41,880 nt of DNA from Gilvimarinus agarilyticus (lineage in GTDB: Bacteria > Pseudomonadota > Gammaproteobacteria > Pseudomonadales > Cellvibrionaceae), in contig NZ_JXCJ01000001.1 in the NCBI RefSeq assembly GCF_000832015.1, positions 692,395-734,274 of the forward strand, read 5' to 3'. The position numbers and the translations under genes were made by a program. The notes below the pieces were generated by a model. It was not told where the DNA came from. It worked only from the letters and a program-made list of their open reading frames with translations, and made no database searches. Below are positions 16,161-26,200 of this stretch, in pieces (position 1 is the first letter of the stretch; each line of letters begins with the position of its first letter).

Positions 16161-16961
16161 GTGCGGCTTGCCATGGATGTGGTGAATGCTTTTGCTCGCG
16201 GCCCGTTTAGCGGTAATCCTGCGGCGGTTATCATTACTGGCCAGCCCTTGCCCGAGCGGCAAATGCAGGCTATTGCGGCGCAAAATAATCTGGCTGAAAC
16301 TGTGTATGTGGTCACCGGTGAGGTACCTTGGTCGATCCGCTGGTTTACGCCAGCGCGAGAGGTCGATTTGTGTGGTCACGCCACATTGGCCGCGGCCTAT
16401 GTGTTGGCTGAGCGAGGCCTGCTAGAAGACGAAGGCGTGGCTTTCAGCAGTGCCAGTGGCCCGTTAGCGGTGAAACGCCACGGGGACGGCTGGCAATTGG
16501 ACTTTCCGGCCCGGCTTACCGGCCCTGCACTCGACGTCGAGTTCCATCACATCGCCACGGCGCTAGGCTGTCAAACCGATGATATTGAGACGTGCTTTGA
16601 CGGGGTGCAGTTGATGGTGGTGCTTAAAACCGAGGCGGCCGTTGCGGCGCTTAACCCTGACTTTAGGGCGCTGTCGCGACTGCATGACTTTGCCGTTATG
16701 GTGACGGCTCCAGCGCGCGATGACTTTGTCGCCCGTTTTTTTGCCCCTAACGCCGGTATTGATGAAGACCCGGTTACCGGCTCGGCTTACACGACCTTGA
16801 TGCCCTACTGGGCCGAGCGCTTGCAGTGTACCAGCAGCAAAGCGCGTCAATTGTCTGTTCGCGGTGGCTGGCTTGAATGTACACTGGCCGATAACCGGGT
16901 GTTAATTGCCGGCGTTGTTGAACCGTTTTTGCGGGGTGAGATCCAAGTGCCCGAGGGTTAA
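16161..16961 (+). CDS. PhzF family isomerase/epimerase-like protein
   Basis: 266 residues. The fold is a pair of diaminopimelate-epimerase-like halves. PhzF hallmarks: N-terminal DVVNAFARGPFSGNPAAV, conserved catalytic glutamate E46 (NNLAETVYV), DLCGHATLAAAYVL and DEDPVTGSAYTTLMPYW. Start is GTG at 16161 with a near-perfect AGGAGGT 5 nt upstream; no nearby ATG gives the conserved N-terminus. No phenazine genes are nearby, so this is one of the many stand-alone family members whose substrate is unknown. Divergent from GH5, separate from fadE (109 bp). Confidence 0.88.
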   Translation: MRLAMDVVNAFARGPFSGNPAAVIITGQPLPERQMQAIAAQNNLAETVYVVTGEVPWSIRWFTPAREVDLCGHATLAAAYVLAERGLLEDEGVAFSSASGPLAVKRHGDGWQLDFPARLTGPALDVEFHHIATALGCQTDDIETCFDGVQLMVVLKTEAAVAALNPDFRALSRLHDFAVMVTAPARDDFVARFFAPNAGIDEDPVTGSAYTTLMPYWAERLQCTSSKARQLSVRGGWLECTLADNRVLIAGVVEPFLRGEIQVPEG

Positions 16962-17070
16962 AACACGGTTATTGGGAATTGCCTCAAGCAAGATAATGCT
17001 TGGGAAATCGTCTATGGTTACAAGATGCCGCTATTGCGTATAGGCATGTAGACCAATCGGAGAAACCTCT

Positions 17071-19476
17071 ATGTTCTTGTTGTCGCTCGTTATTTTTATT
17101 GCCCTACTCACCGTAGTACTTTACTACCAAGTGCCCCTGCTGCTCAGCTCTGTGGTGTTGGTGGCCGGCTCATTCATTCTGACCTTCGTCTCGGGCTGGA
17201 TGTGGATCCTATTCTTACCCACCCTAGCGCTGGCGGTATTTTTGAATGTTCCTGCCCTGCGGCGCCCGATTCTGATTCAGCCGGTGTATAAGTTGTTGCA
17301 AAAAGCCATGCCGCCCATGAGTGTTACCGAGCGCGAGGCGATGGAGGCGGGTACTACCTGGTGGGAGAAGGACCTATTCAGCGGCCGCCCCGACTGGAAA
17401 AAGTTTGTCGATATCGAGCTGCCGCAGCTGAGCGAAAAAGAGCAAAGCTTTCTCGATAATGAGGTAAACGAACTGTGTACCCGCATTGACGAGTGGCAAA
17501 TTTTTGAAGACCAGGACCTGTCGCCCGCCGCTTGGGAGTATTTAAAAGCCGAGGGCTTTTTTGGCCTAATTATCCCCGAGGAGTACGGCGGCCGCGACTT
17601 TAGCCCCTACGCCCAGAGCCGGGTAATGAGCAAAATTGCCAGCCGTTCGATTACCGCGGCGGTGACCGCCATGGTGCCTAACTCGTTGGGCCCCGGTGAG
17701 CTGCTCATGAAATACGGCACCGACGAGCAAAAGCAGCGCTGGCTGCCGGGGCTGGCTGACGGCACCGAGATTCCCTGCTTTGGTTTAACTGGCCCGGAGG
17801 CGGGCTCTGACGCCGGCTCGATCCCGGATATTGGTGTGGTTTGCAAAGGCCAATTCGAGGGCCAAGAGGTTGTCGGCCTGCGTCTGAATTTCTCTAAGCG
17901 CTGGATCACTCTGGCGCCGATTGCCACCGTCGTGGGCTTGGCGTTTAAGCTAAAAGACCCGGAGCATCTGCTGGGCGATAGCAACAAGTCTGATTATGGT
18001 ATTACCTGCGCCTTGTTGCCCGCCGATCACCCCGGCATTGAGATTGGCCAGCGCCATAACCCCGGTTCGCCGTTTATGAATGGTCCGATCAAAGGTGACG
18101 ATGTGTTTATCCCACTGGATTGGATTATTGGCGGGCCCGCTATGGCCGGTAAAGGCTGGCGTATGCTGATCGAATGTTTAGGTGCCGGGCGCGGCGTATC
18201 GCTGCCTGCGCTGTCGACTGCCAGTGGCGAGATGAGCTACTTAACTGTGGGCGCCTACGCGCGAATCCGTCGTCAGTTTAATATGGAGGTGGGTAAGTTT
18301 GAGGGTGTCCAGGAGGCGACCGCGGAAGTGGCCGCCAATGGTTATACTCTTGAGGCTATGCGCCAATTAGTGACTCGCGGGCTCGACTCGGGTGCGCCAT
18401 CGGTTATGACCGCGATGGCCAAATACCACGCTACCGAGCTGATGCGTACCTCGGTTAATCACGCCATGGATGTGGTCAGTGGCCGCGCTATTCAGTTGGG
18501 GCCGCGTAATTTTACGGCGTTTGCTTATCGCGCGTTACCGGTTGCTATTACAGTTGAAGGGGCGAATATTTTAACGCGCTCGTTGATGATATTTGGCCAG
18601 GGCGCGATGCGTTGTCACCCCTATTTATTCGATGAGGTGCAAACGCTGCAGGCCGAGGATGAAGACGCAGCGTTGGATGTATTTGATGGCCTGTTTATGA
18701 AGCACATAGGTCATGTACTGAGTAATGTTACCCGGTTAAAACTGTTTAGTTTTACCGGCTCGCGCTTTAGCCCCACACCGGTTAACGCCGATGATTTCTC
18801 GCGCCGTTGGTATCAGCATATTAACCATATGAGCGCCGCATTTGCGGTGGCGGCGGATGTGGCCTTGGGCGTGCTGGGCGGCGATTTAAAGCGCCGCGAG
18901 CTATTGTCGGCGCGCTTAGGTGATGTACACAGCCAGTTGTTTATTGCCTGCAGTATTTTAAAGTTTCACGGCGCTCATCCACGCACCGATGATGAAGACG
19001 CTCACGCGCAATTTGCCTTAGAGCAATCGCTTTATAAAGCGCAAGAAGCGCTGTTGGATTTTTACCGCAACTTCCCGCTTCGCCCGGTAGCGTGGGCCTT
19101 TAAACTGGCGACTTTTACCTTCGGCCGCAAGTACAGGGCGCCTTCCGATGATGCTGTGCGCCGGCTGGGTGGTTTGATTATGGAAGACAACAGCGTGCGG
19201 CAACAGCTGGCAAGCTACGTCTATGTAAGCGATGATCCCACTGACTCCGTAGGGCGGGTAGAGACTACGTACCAGATGCTGCTGGCATTGGGCGATAGCT
19301 GGCACAACTTCTCTCGCGCTCAGGCGAAAGGTGAGTTAACCGGCGATACATTAGAGGCACGCCTGCACGATGCTGTAGCGCGCGGTATTATTAATGAGTC
19401 TGATGTGACGCCACTGATGGAATACGATGCGCGTCGCTACGACTGCTTGTTAACTGACAATTTTGATAAACTTTGA
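17071..19476 (+). CDS. fadE: Acyl-CoA dehydrogenase FadE, membrane-associated long form
   Basis: 801-residue flavoprotein catalysing the first oxidation of fatty-acid beta-oxidation (acyl-CoA to trans-2-enoyl-CoA). The first ~70 residues are strongly hydrophobic with two or three membrane segments, followed by the acyl-CoA dehydrogenase N-terminal, middle (CFGLTGPEAGSDAGSIPD) and C-terminal domains and the ~280-residue FadE-specific tail (DUF1974). Size matches Escherichia coli FadE (~814). ATG at 17071 follows GGAGAAA. No terminator is evident before the pirin gene 86 bp downstream, so they may be co-transcribed. Confidence 0.95.
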   Translation: MFLLSLVIFIALLTVVLYYQVPLLLSSVVLVAGSFILTFVSGWMWILFLPTLALAVFLNVPALRRPILIQPVYKLLQKAMPPMSVTEREAMEAGTTWWEKDLFSGRPDWKKFVDIELPQLSEKEQSFLDNEVNELCTRIDEWQIFEDQDLSPAAWEYLKAEGFFGLIIPEEYGGRDFSPYAQSRVMSKIASRSITAAVTAMVPNSLGPGELLMKYGTDEQKQRWLPGLADGTEIPCFGLTGPEAGSDAGSIPDIGVVCKGQFEGQEVVGLRLNFSKRWITLAPIATVVGLAFKLKDPEHLLGDSNKSDYGITCALLPADHPGIEIGQRHNPGSPFMNGPIKGDDVFIPLDWIIGGPAMAGKGWRMLIECLGAGRGVSLPALSTASGEMSYLTVGAYARIRRQFNMEVGKFEGVQEATAEVAANGYTLEAMRQLVTRGLDSGAPSVMTAMAKYHATELMRTSVNHAMDVVSGRAIQLGPRNFTAFAYRALPVAITVEGANILTRSLMIFGQGAMRCHPYLFDEVQTLQAEDEDAALDVFDGLFMKHIGHVLSNVTRLKLFSFTGSRFSPTPVNADDFSRRWYQHINHMSAAFAVAADVALGVLGGDLKRRELLSARLGDVHSQLFIACSILKFHGAHPRTDDEDAHAQFALEQSLYKAQEALLDFYRNFPLRPVAWAFKLATFTFGRKYRAPSDDAVRRLGGLIMEDNSVRQQLASYVYVSDDPTDSVGRVETTYQMLLALGDSWHNFSRAQAKGELTGDTLEARLHDAVARGIINESDVTPLMEYDARRYDCLLTDNFDKL

Positions 19477-19562
19477 TAAACCAAAGCACTTCACGTAATA
19501 ACCTTGAAGTTTTGCGGGCGCTTGCGCCTGCCACTGACAATAATAAATAAGCAGGAGCCGCA

Positions 19563-20483
19563 ATGAGCAGGCTAGCTGATGTCGACCCGGACTGTCATCA
19601 ACACAGTGACAGCGGGGTTCCGGTGGAAACCGTGATTATTCCTAATATGCGTGATATTGGCGATTTTTCCGTTCGCCGTATATTACCCGCGCCCAAGCGG
19701 CGGGCCGTGGGGCCTTACGTATTTTTTGATCATATGGGGCCAGCCACGTTTAGGCCGGGCACCGGTCTGGACGTTCGACCTCATCCACACATCGGTTTGT
19801 CCACGCTAACTTACTTATACGAGGGCAGTATTTTGCACCGCGACAGCCTGGGCTTTAAACAGCTTATTACCCCTGGCGCGGTAAACTGGATGACCGCTGG
19901 TCGCGGGATTGTTCATTCGGAGCGAAGCTCAGATGAAGCGCGCACACAGGGCCAATCTTTGATGGGGCTACAAGTGTGGGTCGCGCTGCCTAAAGCGCTT
20001 GAGCAGTGCGCTGCGAACTTTGTGCATTACAGTGTTTCGAGCTTGCCCGAGCTTGAGGCCGAAGGTGCGAGGGTGAGAGTTGTGGCCGGGGAGTGCTTTG
20101 GCGTGCATGCCCGATTAGAGACACAATCACCTCTGTTTTATGCCGATGTGACACTGGTGCCGGGCGCGAAAATAAAAATTGATGCCGAGTATACCGAGCG
20201 GGCCATTTATCTTGTGACAGGGTCTATCGAGGTAGACGGTTGCCGTTTTAGCGAGGGGCAAATGGCGGTGTTAAAGCCTGCTGCAGAGATTATTGTGCGC
20301 AGCGCAACCGGGGCGGTTTTTGTGGTTGTTGGCGGTGAGCCGCTGGATGGCCCGCGACACTTGTGGTGGAACTTTGTTGCCAGCGATCGCGAACTGATCG
20401 AGCAGGCAAAAGCGGATTGGCGCGATGGTGAGTTTGGCCATGTTCCGGGCGACGCCGATTTTATTCCTTTGCCGGAGGCTTAG
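19563..20483 (+). CDS. Pirin family protein (bicupin)
   Basis: 306-residue bicupin with the pirin metal site intact: H74 and H76 (RPHPHIGLSTLTYLYEG region), H118 and E120 (GIVHSERS). Bacterial pirins include quercetin 2,3-dioxygenases and stress-related regulators; the specific role here cannot be told from sequence. ATG at 19563 follows GCAGGAG. The C-terminal 23 bp overlap the oppositely oriented small lipoprotein gene. Confidence 0.88.
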   Translation: MSRLADVDPDCHQHSDSGVPVETVIIPNMRDIGDFSVRRILPAPKRRAVGPYVFFDHMGPATFRPGTGLDVRPHPHIGLSTLTYLYEGSILHRDSLGFKQLITPGAVNWMTAGRGIVHSERSSDEARTQGQSLMGLQVWVALPKALEQCAANFVHYSVSSLPELEAEGARVRVVAGECFGVHARLETQSPLFYADVTLVPGAKIKIDAEYTERAIYLVTGSIEVDGCRFSEGQMAVLKPAAEIIVRSATGAVFVVVGGEPLDGPRHLWWNFVASDRELIEQAKADWRDGEFGHVPGDADFIPLPEA

Positions 20484-20670
20484 TGCCTTTCTCGTTAATA
20501 GGCTCACCGGCCGCATGAGCGGTTTCTTGGTCGACACCATTGGCAACCTGCATGCAGTTTTCATAAGCCTCTTCGGTGGTTTCATAACTACAGCCATAGT
20601 GATTCGCCATCTTGTGCTGAGTACAAGCCGAGGTGAATAGCAGGGCTAAAAGAATAATCAATTTCTGCAT
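20461..20670 (-). CDS. Small putative lipoprotein
   Basis: 69 residues: MQKLIILLALLFTSACTQ is a lipoprotein-type signal with the lipid-bearing cysteine at residue 16. The mature part is short, with two more cysteines (YGCSYETTEEAYENC) and a charged tail. Not recognised. The ribosome site is weak. Its 3' end overlaps the pirin stop by 23 bp tail-to-tail. A perfect 13-bp palindrome sits 15 bp upstream. The signal sequence argues for a real gene. Confidence 0.6.
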   Translation of the reverse strand: MQKLIILLALLFTSACTQHKMANHYGCSYETTEEAYENCMQVANGVDQETAHAAGEPINEKGTKPPAKE

Positions 20671-20685
20671 AGTGTGGGTAAAGCG

Positions 20686-20698
20686 CCTAAAGTTTAGG
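20686..20698. promoter_or_regulatory. 13-bp palindrome upstream of the small lipoprotein gene
   Basis: CCTAAA-G-TTTAGG, perfect 6-bp arms, placed where a repressor would act on the minus-strand lipoprotein gene. Regulator unknown. Confidence 0.3.
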
Positions 20699-20833
20699 TT
20701 GTTAAGCGTAAAATTAGCCGGTGTTTTCTAGCCGTGTACCATTATGCCTGCCCGACAATTCTTTCAGCAAGGGACACTGCATGGTTATAGCGGACTTTAG
20801 CGCGCTAGCGGCATAATCTAGCGATTGAATAAT

Positions 20834-20892
20834 ACCGCTTACAGGTTTTTTTGGTAACAGTTGTTGCCGGTAAGCGCTGGGGGTAAACTGTT
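20834..20892. promoter_or_regulatory. Interleaved inverted repeats upstream of the LytS/LytTR operon
   Basis: CGCTTAC (20836-20842) is inverted as GTAAGCG (20870-20876), and AACAGTT (20856-20862) as AACTGTT (20886-20892), so the two pairs interleave. GGTAA also occurs directly at 20853, 20869 and 20882. This is a plausible regulator-binding region, possibly for the LytTR protein encoded downstream. The rest of the 20671-20949 gap shows nothing else convincing. Confidence 0.4.
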
Positions 20893-20949
20893 ATTATCGT
20901 CTGTTGCATAGGGATACGCTCAGTTAATAATAAAATATAGGCGGCTCTT

Positions 20950-21060
20950 ATGGCTCCGACGGGCTTGCCAAGTAAACTCGGGCTACGCTATCGCCTGTTC
21001 GCCTCGCCGAGAGTTTTGGCCCGGCGGGGCGGTGCTAAGCTGCCCGGATTCCCGCAATGA
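20950..21060 (+). CDS. 36-codon leader ORF coupled to the histidine kinase gene
   Basis: Starts at ATG 20950 with AGGCGG 5 nt upstream (20939-20944) and ends in TGA at 21058-21060, sharing ATGA with the kinase start at 21057. The peptide is basic (five or six arginines, two lysines), glycine/proline-containing, without a signal or membrane segment, starting MAPTGLPSKLGLRYRL. The kinase itself has no ribosome site, and its frame is closed upstream at 21036, so ribosomes finishing this ORF are the likely source of kinase translation. Whether the peptide has a function of its own is unknown. Confidence 0.5.
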   Translation: MAPTGLPSKLGLRYRLFASPRVLARRGGAKLPGFPQ

Positions 21061-22172
21061 AAACAACACGTTTGCTTAAGCCTGTTCTGTATGACGATTC
21101 CGGCCAGTATTGGATCGGGCAACTCATCTTTTGGTTTGGGCTCTCCGTTATCCCATTTCTCGGTATGGTGCTTTGGTATGAGCGCGCCGAGTGGATTTAT
21201 ATTCAGCACATGTTTTTACAGGCGGCCATGGGGTTGGTGCTGTCGCAGGTGTTGGCTTACTGTTATCTCGCCATCTGGCCTTTCAACGCGCTGGTGCGCC
21301 TCGTGCTGGCATTGTTACTTGCTGGCCTCACGGCATTAGCATGGACGGCATTGCGTATTGTTACCTACATTTGGCTCACCGATGAAGAGGGTACATGGGC
21401 TGAGTTTGGCGGCTGGTATTTTGGAGCCTTTTATATTTATCTTTGTTGGTCGGCGTTGTATCACGGGCTTAATTATTACTTGTTGTTGCAAGTAGAGCAC
21501 GCCGCCCATCTGGAGGATATAGAGCGTGCCCGGCATGAACAAATAAGACGATTAAAAGCCGAAGCCATCGCCCGAGAGGCGCAATTAAAAATGTTGCGCT
21601 ATCAAATAAACCCGCACTTTTTATTTAACACATTACACTCGATTTACGCATTGGTTCGTTTAAAAGAAGAAAAAAAGTCGTTGGCGATGATTGACCGCTT
21701 GGGTAAATTTTTACGCTACTCGCTGGAGTATGACCCGAATGTAAAAACGACTCTCGATGATGAACTGAAAACCCTATCGCTGTATATCGACATAGAGCGC
21801 ATTCGCTTTTCCGATCGGTTAACTCTAAACATCCACGTAGATGAAACAGCAGGGCGGGCGCAAGTGCCGAGCCTGTTATTGCAGCCTCTCATTGAGAATG
21901 CGGTAAAATACGCGGTAGCGGGTACCGAGCAGGGGGCAAAAATCGCGATAAGCGCCCGGATCGCAGAACAACGTTGGCTGGTGATTAGCGTCGCTGATAA
22001 CGGCCCAGGGTTTGGCAAAGCTCGCAGCCATAGCGTGCCCAGTCACGGTGTCGGTCTGCGCAATATTAGCGAACGACTGGAGACACTGTTTGGCGAGAAC
22101 TATCAGTTTCAATTGCTCGATGTTGAGCCCCATGGCTTGAATGTCGAAATTCAAATCCCTTACTCAATCTAG
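21057..22172 (+). CDS. LytS/AlgZ-type sensor histidine kinase
   Basis: 371 residues. Four or so hydrophobic segments between about residues 20 and 145 form a membrane sensor region with little periplasmic sequence. A short coiled coil leads to the His_kinase (PF06580-type) domain with phospho-accepting H187 in the RYQINPHFLFNTLHSI box, followed by an ATPase domain (PLIENAVKYA N-box; DNGPGFG and GVGLRNISERL G-boxes). It should phosphorylate the LytTR regulator 13 bp downstream. Translation probably depends on the overlapping leader ORF, because no Shine-Dalgarno precedes the ATG. Stimulus unknown. Confidence 0.93.
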   Translation: MKTTRLLKPVLYDDSGQYWIGQLIFWFGLSVIPFLGMVLWYERAEWIYIQHMFLQAAMGLVLSQVLAYCYLAIWPFNALVRLVLALLLAGLTALAWTALRIVTYIWLTDEEGTWAEFGGWYFGAFYIYLCWSALYHGLNYYLLLQVEHAAHLEDIERARHEQIRRLKAEAIAREAQLKMLRYQINPHFLFNTLHSIYALVRLKEEKKSLAMIDRLGKFLRYSLEYDPNVKTTLDDELKTLSLYIDIERIRFSDRLTLNIHVDETAGRAQVPSLLLQPLIENAVKYAVAGTEQGAKIAISARIAEQRWLVISVADNGPGFGKARSHSVPSHGVGLRNISERLETLFGENYQFQLLDVEPHGLNVEIQIPYSI

Positions 22173-22185
22173 AAGTAGCTTTGCG

Positions 22186-23001
22186 ATGACACCACTAAAA
22201 ACAATAATTGTAGATGATGAGCCTTTAGCATTGCAGGTGTTGAGTGCCTGTTTGGCTGAGTTCCCCGACATTGAGGTGGTAGCTCAGTGTCGCAACGGCC
22301 GTGAGGCCATCGAGGCTACGTTGCGGCTACAGCCGGATCTCATGTTTTTGGATATTCATATGCCAGGCAAGAATGGCTTTGAAGTGATTAAAGCGCTGCA
22401 AAATGATGTGATGCCAATGGTGGTGTTCGTCACTACGTATCAACAATATGCTCTCGATGCATTTGATTTGCACGCTGTGGATTATATCCCTAAGCCGCTC
22501 GACGAAGAGCGCCTGGCTCGGGCCGTAGGGCGAGCGTTAGAGCGCTTTCAATCTACTCAGGCGCGGGGCGAGCTGAAACAACCGTTAATTGGGGCGATTG
22601 ATGATTTACTGCAGCGCTTAAGTGACAACGCCGATAGCGCGCCCTCGGTAAACAGTGCGCACTCGCTGAGCGATGCCAAATTGGTGGTGCGCGATGCCGG
22701 CTCAGCCCGGGTGATCGCGCAGCACACGATTGATTGGGTAGACGCTGCGGGTGACTACATGTGTATTCATGCCGAAGGTGAAACTCATATTATGCGCAGC
22801 ACCGTAAAAGAGCTGGTTGCGGCACTGGATGAGCGCTTGTTTCGGCGGATTCATCGCTCTACGATTGTTAATGTCGAGCGCATCGCCAGTGTGCAATCTT
22901 TAAGCAAAGGCGACTATCTGGTGTTGCTCGAGTGCGGCGAGCAACTGAAAGTCAGCCGTAGTTATAACGAACCCATTAAGCAACTGTTAAAAAAGCTCTA
23001 G
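22186..23001 (+). CDS. LytTR family response regulator
   Basis: 271 residues: a CheY-like receiver with acidic pocket D10/D11 and phosphorylatable D56 (LMFLDIHMPG), a ~40-residue linker and a C-terminal LytTR DNA-binding domain (IDWVDAAGDYMCIHAEG; FRRIHRSTIVNVERI). LytTR proteins bind direct repeats upstream of target genes. The ATG at 22186 begins exactly at the receiver; the in-frame ATG at 22141 inside the kinase gene adds 15 unlikely residues. The next gene, 275 bp downstream in the same orientation, is the GH16-GH128 glucanase, a candidate target. Confidence 0.93.
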   Translation: MTPLKTIIVDDEPLALQVLSACLAEFPDIEVVAQCRNGREAIEATLRLQPDLMFLDIHMPGKNGFEVIKALQNDVMPMVVFVTTYQQYALDAFDLHAVDYIPKPLDEERLARAVGRALERFQSTQARGELKQPLIGAIDDLLQRLSDNADSAPSVNSAHSLSDAKLVVRDAGSARVIAQHTIDWVDAAGDYMCIHAEGETHIMRSTVKELVAALDERLFRRIHRSTIVNVERIASVQSLSKGDYLVLLECGEQLKVSRSYNEPIKQLLKKL

Positions 23002-23096
23002 TGCTCAGCGCCGCCGAGTGTGAGGCGGTTCACAGCCTCTTCGCCGCCGTATCCCGCTTGTCGCTTCAAGAGTCCGGCTTATCTTGCGTCGCTTGC

Positions 23097-23110
23097 GCCA
23101 AAAATTTGGC
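23097..23110. promoter_or_regulatory. Short palindrome in the leader of the GH16-GH128 gene
   Basis: GCCAAA-AA-TTTGGC in the 275-bp gap between the LytTR gene and the glucanase. No other convincing element is seen in this gap apart from the AGGA ribosome site at 23266. Confidence 0.25.
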
Positions 23111-23276
23111 TGGTGCACTCTAACTCTTGCCCATCGTCTGGAACGTGTCATAAAAACAAGCCAGGCGCATCTCAAAGGAATGTGCCAGCGGATTGTTTCC
23201 GCGGCTACCCTCTCGCAGGCAAGCTTTAAAAATCCTGACATTACAAAACCTATAAACCGAATTGCAGGACAATAAG

Positions 23277-26200
23277 ATGATGATTTCGAGAAAGCCACTT
23301 TGGCAAGCCATCGTGCTTGCGGGCTCTTGCGTTGCGGCGCAAACAGCTAGCGCCCAGAGCACCCCTATTTGGTCTGATGAGTTCGATGGCGAGCGTTTAG
23401 ACCGCTCCATCTGGAGCTTTAACACCGGTGGTGACGGCAACGGCAATGGCGAGTTGCAGTATTACACCGCCTCCCACGACAACGTTTACTTAGAAAACGG
23501 CAACCTAATTATTGAAGCCAAGCGTGAGGCTTACGAGGGCAAAGAGTTTACCTCGGGCCGTATTCACACCAATGGCCGCTTTGGCTTTCGGTACGGCACC
23601 ATTGAGGCACGTATCAAGTTGCCCGACTTAGCCGATGGCCTGTGGCCCGCCTTTTGGATGATGGGCAATAACTTTGGTATCGATGGCTGGCCCAAATCCG
23701 GCGAGTGGGACATCCTGGAGGCCGGTTACAAAGCGGCTATCGACGCTGGCACCGTGAACCACGCGGTCTCCGGTGCGCTGCACTGGTGGCATGAGTCGGG
23801 CGACTGGAGCGATTGGCTGCAAGCCGATGCCGCCGCCGATATCGAGACGCCTTTTAACCTCAATGATGACTTCCACACCTATAAAATGGATTGGACCCCC
23901 GAGCAGGTGACCATGTATGTGGATGATATCGAGTTTTTTAACATGGATATCACCGACCCTAATATGTCGGAGTTTCGCGATAACCCAGCCCACATTATTT
24001 TAAATATGGCGGTGGGCGGCTGGAATTTTGTTGAGCTAACCGAGCCGAGCCAGATTACCGCATCCTTCCCGGCCAAAATGGCGGTGGATTATGTGCGCTT
24101 ATACGAAAACAACTACACCGAAATCCACCGAGCTGAAGATACTCTGGCCACGGGCACTTACGGTGTCAGCACTGAAACGACACCGGTGTTTAGCGAGCTA
24201 AACTGGGGCGATAATACCAACCTGTATATCTGGAACAACATGACCACCGCCACGACGGCGCCGTCCGAAGGCAGCTCGGCGCTGGCCTACGACATTGCCC
24301 CCGGTGACTGGTGGGGCATGGGTTTGCTGCACAAAGACCAAAACTTGCGCAACTATAAGCACGGTTATCTGCACTTCGATATGAAAACCGAGTCGGTTGA
24401 GCCGATTACGATTGGGCTATCAAGTACCTCGGGCGGTGATGGCTCGGTAACTCTGGCCGCCGGTGGCGATCAGTTTGGCTTGCAGCGCACTGGTGAGTGG
24501 ACTCATGTGGCGATCCCCATGGCTGAGTTTGGCGGGGTCGACTTTGAAACCATTAAACAACTGTTCAGCATGTCCGGCCCGGCCCCGGCCGAGGCGATGA
24601 ACATCGCCGTGGACAATATCTACCTTACCGAGAGCGTTGAGCTGGACGCGCCTGAATTTGGCGCTTTTGGCATTTATACCGAGACGCCCGAGCACCGAGA
24701 TGCCGGTGATTTTGCGTTTGGGGTAAATGGCGACTTGTTTATATGGGACGATACTCTGGCACTGCAGCCTGACGGCATTCTCGAAGGTAACGGCTCATTG
24801 CATGTGGATTCGACTGGCAAAGGCTGGTACGGCATGGGCCTTACCGCGCGCGAAGGCTTTAATTTAACCGCTTTTGATAACCCCAATGGCATGCTGCACT
24901 TCTCCATGAGAACCACCTCCAACGCCGAGTTTAAAGTGGGCATGAAGAGTGGCAGTGTCGACGATATCGGCCAGCTGTGGGTCGACTTTGCCCCCGGCGC
25001 CGATCCTTACGGCTTTGCCCGTGACGGTCAGTGGCATGAGATCGTTATTCCCATGTCCGAGGTTGCTCTAGACGTTGATCTGTCGGATGTTCGCCAGGTG
25101 TTCCAGCTGCTGGGCGTAGGCGAAATCGAGGGCCTTGCGATTGATGACGTGTATTTGTCCGGCGGCGAGCAGGCCACGCAGTCTGGCAACAATGGTGAAG
25201 TGGTTAACCGTGCACCGCAGGCCGCCATAAAAACCTCGGTTTCACAAGGCGGTGCGCCGCTTACCGTGGATTTTGATGCGAGTGCCTCTACCGATGTGAA
25301 CGGCGATGAGCTTACCTACGTGTGGGACTTTGGCGATGGTAGCTTGGGCAGTGGTGCTACCGTTACCCACGAGTACCAAACCGAGGGCAGCTACGAGGTA
25401 ATCGTCAGCGTCAGCGACGGTGAGCTGGAAGACACCACCACCAATTACGTTATTGTCGATGGCAGTCACAGCTCGGCCAAAAGTGCTAAGCGCGGTTTAG
25501 GCTTTGGTCATCACTCTGAAGAAGATCTGGCCGCTATCTCTGAGGGCATCAGCTGGTGGTACAACTGGAGCCACAAGCCTGATGTTCAGATTGCTGATGT
25601 GTATCAAAACTACGGTGTCGAGTTTGCGCCGATGGCCTGGAACGGCGGGTTTGATGATCAGGGTATGCGCGACTATATTGCCGCCCACCCCGATGTTGAG
25701 TACATCCTGGCGTTTAACGAGCCCAACTTCCTTGATCAAGCCAATATGACGCCGTCACAGGCGGCGGCCGAGTGGCCGCGATTGGAGGCCATCGCCGATG
25801 AGTTCGACTTAGACATCGTCAGTGTTGCCATGAATTACTGCGGCAACTGCAACAGCGAAGGTGGCACTACATACTACGACCCGATCGACTACCTGGATGA
25901 TTTCTTTGATATCTGTCCAGACTGTCGTGTGGATGCCATCTCGATTCACGCCTATATGGAAGATGCCGGTGGTGTTGAGTGGTACGTGGATCGCTTTAAA
26001 AAGTACAACAAACCGATTTGGATGACAGAGTTTAGTCACTGGATTGATAGCACTACCCTGGAGGATCAGAAGAAATTTTTGATTCAAGTGGTCGACTCGT
26101 TTGAGAACGATGACGACGTTGAGCGTTACGCGTGGTTCACCGGTCGTCGCAACGGTCACCCGTACAATGGCTTGTTTGATTATCGTCAGTCGGGTGTTTT

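Noticed and set aside
16161-16961. PhzF-family gene considered as evidence of phenazine synthesis
   Set aside because: No other phenazine genes are present; stand-alone PhzF relatives are common.
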